A stretch of 14,389 nucleotides of DNA from Prevotellaceae bacterium (GTDB lineage: Bacteria; Bacteroidota; Bacteroidia; Bacteroidales; Bacteroidaceae): assembly GCA_022508685.1 (NCBI GenBank), contig JAFLUS010000014.1, positions 1 to 14,389 on the forward strand, read 5' to 3'. The notes under the pieces were generated by a model, which did not search any database, was not told where the DNA came from, and saw only the letters and a list, made by a program, of their open reading frames with translations. Every line of letters begins with the position of its first letter. The first letter of the stretch is position 1. Made by a program: the position numbers and the translations under genes. This document shows, in pieces, positions 1 through 5,323 of this stretch.

Positions 1-32
1 CGTGTATACGCAGACTGCAGTCTCGAAATGTG

Positions 33-86
33 AAAACTATAGTCTTTTTTTGACGCCTCCGAATAGGGCGAAAAGACTATAGTTTT
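33..86. terminator. Bidirectional hairpin terminator-like inverted repeat
   Basis: The 16-nt arm at 33-48 (AAAACTATAGTCTTTT) is the exact reverse complement of 71-86. A second inner pairing of CGCC (54-57) with GGCG (67-70) closes the loop. The right arm runs into a T-run, so plus-strand transcripts entering from an upstream gene could terminate here. The A/T flanks make it look usable in both directions. The upstream gene lies outside the window, so the role is inferred. Confidence 0.55.
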
Positions 87-328
87 TTGCGTGTTTGGCA
101 TGTCCGTTTTCGCGCCATCTGTGCAGCAATACCATTGCTGCCTTCTTTCACATACATATATTTATACACACGCACGCGCGCGAAGAATGGCGGTTCGGAC
201 GCGCTGCGTCTGCACATTGAAAAATGCAGTGTGCAATGATTTCGACAAAAGTTTGCACAATTCGGCAAACGATGTGTAAATTGTTGAAATTTAACGATTT
301 TTAAGTCTTCCATAAAAGATAAAAATGC

Positions 329-336
329 TAATTTTG
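329..336 (+). promoter_or_regulatory. Candidate Bacteroidetes -7 box for the acyl-CoA synthetase/VOR operon
   Basis: TAATTTTG matches the Bacteroidetes -7 consensus TAnnTTTG. No good TTTG -33 box sits about 20 nt upstream, so the match is partial. Transcription from here would start near 342 and leave a leader of about 110 nt before the start codon at 453. A second, weaker pair is TTTG at 252-255 with TAAATTGT at 277-284. Confidence 0.35.
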
Positions 337-365
337 AAGTGAAAAAGAAGCCCGAATTTGCAACG

Positions 366-383
366 TGTGCAATAAATTGCACA
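366..383. promoter_or_regulatory. Spaced palindrome, possible operator
   Basis: The 8-nt arm TGTGCAAT (366-373) and its exact reverse complement ATTGCACA (376-383) flank a 2-nt spacer. The same half-site occurs at 230-237 and, inverted, at 253-260. The palindrome lies downstream of the candidate -7 box and upstream of the start codon, where a bound repressor could block transcription. The cognate regulator cannot be named from the sequence. Confidence 0.4.
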
Positions 384-435
384 GAACGGACGGCAATGTG
401 CGGCTACAGACACGAATTATGCGACAATAACCAAC

Positions 436-444
436 AGGAAAGGA
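436..444 (+). promoter_or_regulatory. Ribosome binding site that decides the acyl-CoA synthetase start
   Basis: AGGAAAGGA ends 8 nt before the ATG at 453. The open frame extends upstream to a GTG at 339, but that extension would cover the candidate -7 box and the palindrome and has no family-like sequence. The ATG at 453 (or 459) is therefore preferred. Confidence 0.5.
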
Positions 445-452
445 ACGAAACG

Positions 453-2120
453 ATGATAATGAACCGATTTCTGAAGCAGACCTCTTTCGACTCGATGGAG
501 GATTTCAGACAGCATCTTGAATATACCATCCCCGAGAACTTCAACTTCGCCTACGACGTGATGGACGCGTGGGCGGAGGAGGCTCCCGACAAACTGGCGC
601 TGCTGTGGACCAACGACAAGGGCGAGGAACGCCGCTTCACGTTTGCCGACATGAAGCGCGAAAGCGACCGCGTGGCTGCCTATTTCCACAGTCTGGGCAT
701 CGGCAAGGGCGACATGGTGATGCTGATTCTGAAACGCCGCTATCAGTTCTGGACGAGCATCATTGCGCTGCACAAAATCGGTGCCGTCGCCATTCCCGCC
801 ACGTTCCTGCTGACGGCGAAGGACATCGTCTACCGCTGCCAGCGTGCCGACATCAAGGCGATTGTGTGCTGTGGCGACGAGGAAATCGTGGAGCACGTCG
901 ACCGTGCACTGCCGCAATGTCCGTCGCTGCAGCAACGCATCAGCGTGGGACCTGCGGTGCCCGAAGGCTGGGAGGATTTCGAACAGGGCGTGGCACAGGC
1001 GGGCGAATGGAAAAAGCCGGAACACCTGAACGCGTCGACGGACTACAGCATCATGTACTTCACGAGCGGCACGAGCGGTGAACCCAAGATGGTGATGCAC
1101 GACTACACGTATGCGCTCGGCCATCTCTCCACGGCGGCGTTCTGGCACAACCTGACGGAGGACTCGCTCCACCTGACGGTGGCGGACACGGGATGGGGAA
1201 AGGCCGTATGGGGCAAACTCTACGGGCAGTGGATTGTGGGGGCGGCGATATTCGTCTACGACCACGAGAAGTTCACGCCTGCCGACATCCTGCACAAGAT
1301 GGAGCACTACGGCGTCACGTCGTTCTGCGCACCGCCTACTATCTACCGCTTCATGATTCGCGAAGACCTGTCGAAGTTCGACCTCTCGTCGCTGCACTAC
1401 TGCACCACAGCCGGCGAAGCCCTCAACGGAGCCGTGTACGAAAAGTTCCGTGACGCGACGGGCATACGGCTGATGGAGGGTTTCGGACAGACGGAGACGA
1501 CGCTCATCCTCGGCACGTTCCCATGGATGGAACCGAAGCCCGGCTCGATGGGTGTGCCCAATCCGCAATACGACATCGAACTCGTCAAGACCGACGGAAC
1601 GCCGGCAAAGGCGGGCGAAGTGGGACAAATCGTCATCCGCACCAACCGCCGCAAGCAACTGGGACTGTTCTGCGGCTACTACCGCGACGAGGAACTGACG
1701 AAGCGCACGTGGCACCAAGGCCTGTACCACACGGGCGACCTCGCCTACTACGACGAGGACGGCTACTACTGGTTCGTCGGACGTGCCGACGACGTCATCA
1801 AGAGCAGCGGCTACCGCATCGGCCCGTTCGAAGTGGAGAGCGCGCTGATGACCCACCCCGCCGTCGTGGAATGCGCCATCACGGGCGTGCCCGACGACAT
1901 CCGCGGCGAAGTGGTGAAAGCCACCATCATCCTCGGCAAGGAATGGAAGGACAAGGCAGGCGACGCGCTGGTGAAGGAACTGCAAGACCACGTCAAGCGC
2001 GAAACGGCACCCTACAAATATCCGCGCGTCATCGAGTTCGTCGATGAACTGCCCAAGACCATCAGCGGCAAAATCCGCCGTGTGGAAATCCGCGAAAACG
2101 ACCGCAATGACACACGATGA
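453..2120 (+). CDS. AMP-forming acyl-CoA synthetase (short/medium branched-chain or aryl acids)
   Basis: This 555-residue protein is an ANL-superfamily acid:CoA ligase. It uses ATP and CoA to turn a carboxylic acid into its acyl-CoA through an acyl-adenylate in the cytoplasm. Visible motifs are the phosphate loop FTSGTSGEPK (203-212), the adenine-region GQTE (345-348), the TGD ribose motif (427-429), the hinge region around GRADDVIKSSGYRIGPFEVE, and the catalytic lysine in PKTISGK (K540). The length is normal for medium-chain or acetyl-CoA synthetase relatives. It begins an operon with a 2-oxoacid:ferredoxin oxidoreductase, whose product is also an acyl-CoA. I infer that it activates acids such as isobutyrate, isovalerate, 2-methylbutyrate or phenylacetate. 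Acetate or propionate remain possible, because specificity cannot be read from these motifs. Its 3' end overlaps the next gene by 14 nt. Confidence 0.9.
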   Translation: MIMNRFLKQTSFDSMEDFRQHLEYTIPENFNFAYDVMDAWAEEAPDKLALLWTNDKGEERRFTFADMKRESDRVAAYFHSLGIGKGDMVMLILKRRYQFWTSIIALHKIGAVAIPATFLLTAKDIVYRCQRADIKAIVCCGDEEIVEHVDRALPQCPSLQQRISVGPAVPEGWEDFEQGVAQAGEWKKPEHLNASTDYSIMYFTSGTSGEPKMVMHDYTYALGHLSTAAFWHNLTEDSLHLTVADTGWGKAVWGKLYGQWIVGAAIFVYDHEKFTPADILHKMEHYGVTSFCAPPTIYRFMIREDLSKFDLSSLHYCTTAGEALNGAVYEKFRDATGIRLMEGFGQTETTLILGTFPWMEPKPGSMGVPNPQYDIELVKTDGTPAKAGEVGQIVIRTNRRKQLGLFCGYYRDEELTKRTWHQGLYHTGDLAYYDEDGYYWFVGRADDVIKSSGYRIGPFEVESALMTHPAVVECAITGVPDDIRGEVVKATIILGKEWKDKAGDALVKELQDHVKRETAPYKYPRVIEFVDELPKTISGKIRRVEIRENDRNDTR

Positions 2121-2292
2121 ACAATACTATATAGAAGAAGGGAAACGCTATTGGCAACTGCAAGACATTCCGCACTGCATTGCCGCCTACGACGCAGCCA
2201 TCGCCCTCAATCCGCAGAGCCCGGCCGTCGAACTGAAAGCCATGGCGATGCGCATCCTCAACTTCTACCACAAGGACATGTACAATCCATAG
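2107..2292 (+). CDS. Single-TPR miniprotein of the VOR operon
   Basis: This 61-residue protein contains one tetratricopeptide-like unit: the helix pair at residues 12-36 has the G-x2-Y-W-x-L, then A-A-Y-D-x-A-I-x-L-N-P pattern typical of TPRs. A second helix follows (about 40-55). There is no signal peptide or membrane segment. The start ATG (2107) lies inside the end of the synthetase gene, a 14-nt overlap that suggests translational coupling. A lone TPR is too short to fold as a classical superhelix, so it may pair with itself or dock on a subunit of the neighbouring oxidoreductase. That role is inferred from position only. From memory, small TPR proteins occur at this place in related Bacteroidales operons. 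Confidence 0.75.
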   Translation: MTHDEQYYIEEGKRYWQLQDIPHCIAAYDAAIALNPQSPAVELKAMAMRILNFYHKDMYNP

Positions 2293-2337
2293 GACAACCA
2301 TGCATCAACTGAAAGCAACATACAGATACGAGTTATT

Positions 2338-2571
2338 ATGGCAAAAATGAAAGGCACCATCGTCGTCGACACCGAGCGGTGTAAAGGTTGCGAACTCTGC
2401 ACCGTAGCCTGCCCGCTCGATATCATCACCATGTCGGCCGCCGTCAACCACAGAGGCTACCCCTTTGCCCAGCAATCGGGCGAAGGCTGCACCGGCTGCA
2501 CCTCGTGTGCAATCGTGTGTCCCGACGGTTGCATCACCGTTTACAGAAGAAAGGAGGAAACGCAACCATGA
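2338..2571 (+). CDS. vorC: 2-oxoacid:ferredoxin oxidoreductase, 2[4Fe-4S] ferredoxin (delta) subunit
   Basis: This 77-residue protein has two complete bacterial ferredoxin motifs, C15-x2-C18-x2-C21-x3-C25-P and C51-x2-C54-x2-C57-x3-C61-P. Each set binds one [4Fe-4S] cluster by the usual crossed pattern. It is the electron-transfer subunit that carries electrons from the TPP site of the beta subunit to a soluble ferredoxin. It starts 45 nt after the TPR gene with no strong ribosome site; a second ATG at codon 4 is possible. Its TGA overlaps the ATG of the alpha subunit gene (ATGA at 2568-2571). A KorD-type name would be equally valid. Confidence 0.88.
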   Translation: MAKMKGTIVVDTERCKGCELCTVACPLDIITMSAAVNHRGYPFAQQSGEGCTGCTSCAIVCPDGCITVYRRKEETQP

Positions 2572-3656
2572 ACGAAACATCCGAAGTCGTACTGCTCAAA
2601 GGCAACGAAGCCATTGCCAAAGCCGCCTACCGATATGGCTACGACGGCTATTTCGGCTACCCCATCACGCCACAGAGCGAAGTGCTCGAAACCCTTGCCC
2701 TCGACAAGCCATGGGAAACCACCGGCATGGTCGTGCTGCAAGCCGAAAGCGAAGTCGCCTCAATCAACATGGTCTACGGCGGCGGCGCCAGCGGCAAGTG
2801 CGTCCTGACCTCGTCGTCAAGTCCGGGCGTCGCCCTCATGCAAGAAGGCATCTCCTACATGGCAGGGGCTGAAATCCCCGGACTCATCGTCAACGTCGGA
2901 CGCGGAGGTCCCGGACTCGGCACCATCCAGCCCGGACAAGCCGACTACCACCAAGCCGTCTACGGCGGTGGAAACGGCGACTACCACTGCATCGTGCTCG
3001 CTCCCTACAGCGTGCAGGAAATGGCCGACCACGTCGGACTCGCCAAGGAACTCATGTTCAAATGGCGCAATCCCGTCATCATCCTCTCCGACGGCGTGAT
3101 TGGGCAAATGATGGAAAAAGTCGTGCTGCCCCCGTTCCACCCCCGCCGCACCGACGAAGAAGTGCGGCAGCAATGCCCATGGGCAGCCAACGGACGCGGA
3201 AAGGAAGGACGCCGACCCAACATCCTCACGTCGCTCGACCTCGACCCCACGCGCATGGAAACCCACAACCGCCACCTGAGCGAAAAATACAAGCAGATGG
3301 AACAAGCCGAAGTGCGCTACGAAGAATACCACACCGACGATGCCGAATACATCATCGTCGCCTACGGCTGCAGCGCACGCATCAGCATGAAAGCCATCGA
3401 CCTCCTGCGCCACGAAGGCATCAAGGCAGGCCTTCTCCGCCCCATCACCCTCTGGCCCTTCCCCGAACAGCGGTTGGCAGAACTTGCCGAACAATGCAAA
3501 GCCATGCTCACCGTCGAAGCCTCCGAAGGACAAATGGTGCGCGACGTCCGCTATGCCGTCGCACGACGCTGTCCCGTCGCCTTCTACGGACGCAGCGGCG
3601 GAATGTTGCCATCGCCCGACGAAGTTTATGAATCACTAAAAGGAATGCTGTCATGA
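2568..3656 (+). CDS. vorB: 2-oxoacid:ferredoxin oxidoreductase alpha subunit, VorB-like
   Basis: The 362-residue protein has the two-domain architecture of alpha subunits of 2-oxoacid:ferredoxin oxidoreductases: the PFOR domain I region with GYPITPQSE (30-38), and a C-terminal PFOR domain II. The segment GRGGPGLGTIQPGQ (111-124) followed by a glycine-rich GGGNGDY is, from memory, characteristic of VorB rather than of KorA. The complex oxidatively decarboxylates a 2-oxoacid, probably branched-chain, to acyl-CoA, CO2 and reduced ferredoxin; the reverse reductive carboxylation is also known for this family. A strong AAGGAGG (2551-2557) lies 10 nt before the start at 2568, which rules out the longer upstream reading. 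The stop overlaps the next ATG by 4 nt. Confidence 0.88.
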   Translation: MNETSEVVLLKGNEAIAKAAYRYGYDGYFGYPITPQSEVLETLALDKPWETTGMVVLQAESEVASINMVYGGGASGKCVLTSSSSPGVALMQEGISYMAGAEIPGLIVNVGRGGPGLGTIQPGQADYHQAVYGGGNGDYHCIVLAPYSVQEMADHVGLAKELMFKWRNPVIILSDGVIGQMMEKVVLPPFHPRRTDEEVRQQCPWAANGRGKEGRRPNILTSLDLDPTRMETHNRHLSEKYKQMEQAEVRYEEYHTDDAEYIIVAYGCSARISMKAIDLLRHEGIKAGLLRPITLWPFPEQRLAELAEQCKAMLTVEASEGQMVRDVRYAVARRCPVAFYGRSGGMLPSPDEVYESLKGMLS

Positions 3657-4411
3657 ACAACCTCGTCTCACCCACATACCAAGTAGCCGGCAAACCACGC
3701 CTGCTCAACGACAACACCATGCACTACTGCCCGGGCTGCAGCCATGGCGTCGTCCACAAACTCATCGCCGAAATCATCGAGGAAATGGGCGTCGAAGACC
3801 GCACCATCGGCGTCAACCCCGTAGGCTGCGCCGTCTTCGCCTGCAACTACATCGACATCGACTGGGTCGAAGCCGCCCACGGACGCGCACCCGCCTGCGC
3901 CTCGGCACTCAACCGCATGTGGCCCGACCACCTCGTCTTCACCTACCAAGGCGACGGCGACCTCGCCTGCATCGGAACGGGCGAAACCATACAAGCCCTC
4001 AACCGCGGCGAGAACATCGCCATGATATTCATCAACAACGCCATCTACGGCATGACCGGCGGACAAATGGCACCCACGACGCTGCTCGGCATGAAAACCG
4101 CCACCTGTCCCTACGGACGACAAGCCGACCTGCACGGCTTTCCGCTCCACATCACCGACATCGCCGCTACGCTCGAAGGCACCTGCTACGTCAGCCGACA
4201 AGCCGTCGACACCGTCGCACACATCCGCAGCGCCAAGCGTGCCCTGCGCACCGCCTTCGAAAACGCACTCAACCGTCGCGGAGCCAGTTTCGTCGAAATC
4301 GTCTCCACCTGCCCCAGCGGATGGAAAATGTCACCCGTCAAGGCCAATCAGTGGATGCAAGAAAACATGTTCCCATATTACCCGTTAGGAGACCTCAAAA
4401 ATGACAAATGA
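3653..4411 (+). CDS. vorA: 2-oxoacid:ferredoxin oxidoreductase beta subunit (TPP-binding)
   Basis: This 252-residue protein carries the thiamine diphosphate site. The magnesium/TPP motif begins at GDGD (100-103) and ends at N128-N129, followed by YGMTGGQMAPTT. The N-terminal CPGCSHG (26-32) and further cysteines at C59 and C64 are typical of beta subunits. It is the catalytic partner of the alpha subunit in decarboxylation. The ATGA overlap with the alpha gene and the 11-nt overlap with the gamma gene argue for coupled translation and fixed stoichiometry. Automatic pipelines often label this type '2-oxoglutarate oxidoreductase'. The VorB-like partner makes a branched-chain or aryl 2-oxoacid more likely, but specificity is not proven. 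Confidence 0.88.
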   Translation: MNNLVSPTYQVAGKPRLLNDNTMHYCPGCSHGVVHKLIAEIIEEMGVEDRTIGVNPVGCAVFACNYIDIDWVEAAHGRAPACASALNRMWPDHLVFTYQGDGDLACIGTGETIQALNRGENIAMIFINNAIYGMTGGQMAPTTLLGMKTATCPYGRQADLHGFPLHITDIAATLEGTCYVSRQAVDTVAHIRSAKRALRTAFENALNRRGASFVEIVSTCPSGWKMSPVKANQWMQENMFPYYPLGDLKNDK

Positions 4412-4946
4412 AATCATCATATCCGGATTTGGCGGACAAGGCGTCCTCTCGTTAGGTAAAATCCTCGCCTACGCCGGCATCATGGAAGGCAAGGAAGTGA
4501 GTTGGATGCCCGCCTATGGCCCCGAACAGCGCGGCGGCACCGCCAACGTCACCGTCATCATCAGCGACCAGCCCATCAGTTCGCCCATCGTCAACCGCTA
4601 CGACACCGCCATCGTGCTCAACCAACCCTCGCTCGACAAGTTCGAGCCATTGGTAAAACCCGAAGGCACCCTCATCTACGACACCTACGGCATCCTCACG
4701 CCGCCCTCGCGCACCGACATCCGACGCCTGCACATCGACGCCATGCAAGCCGCAGCCGACATGCAGAACGCCAAAGTCTTCAACATGCTCGTCCTCGGCG
4801 GTCTGCTCCATGCCTGCCCCATCGTCAGCATCGACAACGTCGTCCGCGCCCTCCGCAAGGTGTTGCCCGAACGTCACCACCACCTCATCCCCGTCAACGA
4901 AGCCGCCATCCGCCGCGGCATGGAACTCATCCAGCCGTTGTCGTAA
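4401..4946 (+). CDS. 2-oxoacid:ferredoxin oxidoreductase gamma subunit
   Basis: This 181-residue protein begins with the gamma-domain signature ISGFGGQGV (7-15) and later has AYGPEQRGG. Both are typical of the CoA-binding gamma (PFOR gamma/KorC) subunit. It completes a four-subunit alpha-beta-gamma-delta enzyme. The start at 4401 overlaps the beta gene by 11 nt, and TAGGAG at 4386-4391 serves as its ribosome site. It is the last gene of the operon: the stop at 4944-4946 is followed 42 nt later by a strong hairpin. Confidence 0.88.
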   Translation: MTNEIIISGFGGQGVLSLGKILAYAGIMEGKEVSWMPAYGPEQRGGTANVTVIISDQPISSPIVNRYDTAIVLNQPSLDKFEPLVKPEGTLIYDTYGILTPPSRTDIRRLHIDAMQAAADMQNAKVFNMLVLGGLLHACPIVSIDNVVRALRKVLPERHHHLIPVNEAAIRRGMELIQPLS

Positions 4947-4988
4947 ATCCGTTCGGTGCATTGAGGCATCTAATCGGTGCGTTTGAAC

Positions 4989-5040
4989 ATATACAAAACA
5001 GCGGAAGTAACTTGCAAGTTGCTTCCGCTGTTTTGTATAT
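4989..5040. terminator. Long palindromic terminator of the VOR operon
   Basis: The 19-nt arm at 4989-5007 is the exact reverse complement of 5022-5040. Between them, after a T-G wobble (5008/5021), AACTTGCAAGTT (5009-5020) is itself a perfect palindrome. The whole 52 nt can therefore fold into one stem with almost no loop. The GC-rich AGCGGAAG segment sits before a TTTT-containing 3' arm, as in an intrinsic terminator. It is symmetric and should also stop minus-strand transcripts. Confidence 0.75.
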
Positions 5041-5067
5041 CGGCTTGTGTCTGTGCTCAAAATCCGT

Positions 5068-5160
5068 ATGCGTAAGAGCGAAAATTCGCACGCATCACAG
5101 AAAAAATTACGACGCATCAGAAAAAACTTGCGATGCGTCGAAAAAAAACTTGTGACGCAC
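5068..5160. repeat. Tandem 22-nt A-tract repeats (about four copies plus a partial)
   Basis: Units start at 5068, 5090, 5112 and 5133 (lengths 22, 22, 21, 22), with a partial unit at 5155. Each begins A-Y-G-C-R-T-C/A and continues into an A-tract ending in CTTGCG or a variant. The period is close to two helical turns, so the A-tracts are in phase and should bend the DNA. CGACGCATC (5110-5118) and GATGCGTCG (5132-5140) also form a stem. The array lies between the VOR terminator and the abiF promoter. There are no unique spacers, so it is not CRISPR. Confidence 0.7.
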
Positions 5161-5222
5161 ACCAATTTTTCAGTACTCGCGAAAGGAAAAAAGACATCCT
5201 TTGTTATTTTTCTTTCAAGAGA

Positions 5223-5254
5223 TTTGGCAATTCTAAAGAATATCCGTACCTTTG
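5223..5254 (+). promoter_or_regulatory. Strong Bacteroidetes promoter for the abiF leader and gene
   Basis: TTTG (5223-5226) and TACCTTTG (5247-5254, a perfect TAnnTTTG) are separated by 20 nt. This matches the Bacteroidetes -33/-7 pattern. The expected transcription start is near 5260, just before the pseudoknot leader. Confidence 0.75.
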
Positions 5255-5259
5255 TCGCA

Positions 5260-5311
5260 CCAGAACCCGCCAAGCCTCTCAACGATGCTCAAATGTGCGG
5301 GTCGTTTTTGT
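5260..5311 (+). ncRNA. Pseudoknot leader RNA upstream of abiF (abiF RNA motif candidate)
   Basis: Stem 1 pairs ACCCGC (5265-5270) with GCGGGT (5297-5302). Stem 2 pairs AACGA (5281-5285), which lies in the stem 1 loop, with TCGTT (5302-5306). The two share position 5302 and can stack coaxially as an H-type pseudoknot. The structure ends in a T-run (5305-5309), so it can behave as a terminator that yields an RNA of about 50 nt. From memory, a conserved 'abiF RNA motif' is known upstream of Abi_2/AbiF genes, and this sequence fits in position and kind. By analogy with RNA-controlled toxins, the RNA may neutralise or repress AbiF. Confidence 0.65.
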
Positions 5312-5323
5312 TTATTGGCATAT

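Larger units (their letters stand above)
87..452. other. Gene-free leader upstream of the acyl-CoA synthetase operon
   Basis: No convincing protein gene is seen here; the short open frames have low-complexity or shadow-like products. The stretch holds a 20-nt alternating pyrimidine-purine run (163-182), TGTGCAAT (230-237), TTGCACAA (253-260), a TAnnTTTG candidate -7 box (329-336) and a spaced palindrome (366-383). It probably carries the promoter and control sites of the downstream operon. Confidence 0.6.

Noticed and set aside
77..382. Small open frames in the 5' leader on both strands
   Set aside because: They have no family resemblance, no ribosome site, and cross the promoter-like and palindromic elements.
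339..452. 38-residue N-terminal extension of the acyl-CoA synthetase from a GTG start
   Set aside because: It would include the palindrome and begin just after the candidate -7 box, its sequence is not family-like, and a good ribosome site precedes the ATG at 453.
417..1991. 524-residue minus-strand open frame
   Set aside because: It is antisense to the acyl-CoA synthetase, whose motifs are all intact. The antisense product is low-complexity and matches no family; it results from GC-rich codon use.
5068..5160. Possible CRISPR array
   Set aside because: The units abut each other with no unique spacers and there are no cas genes; this is a simple tandem repeat.
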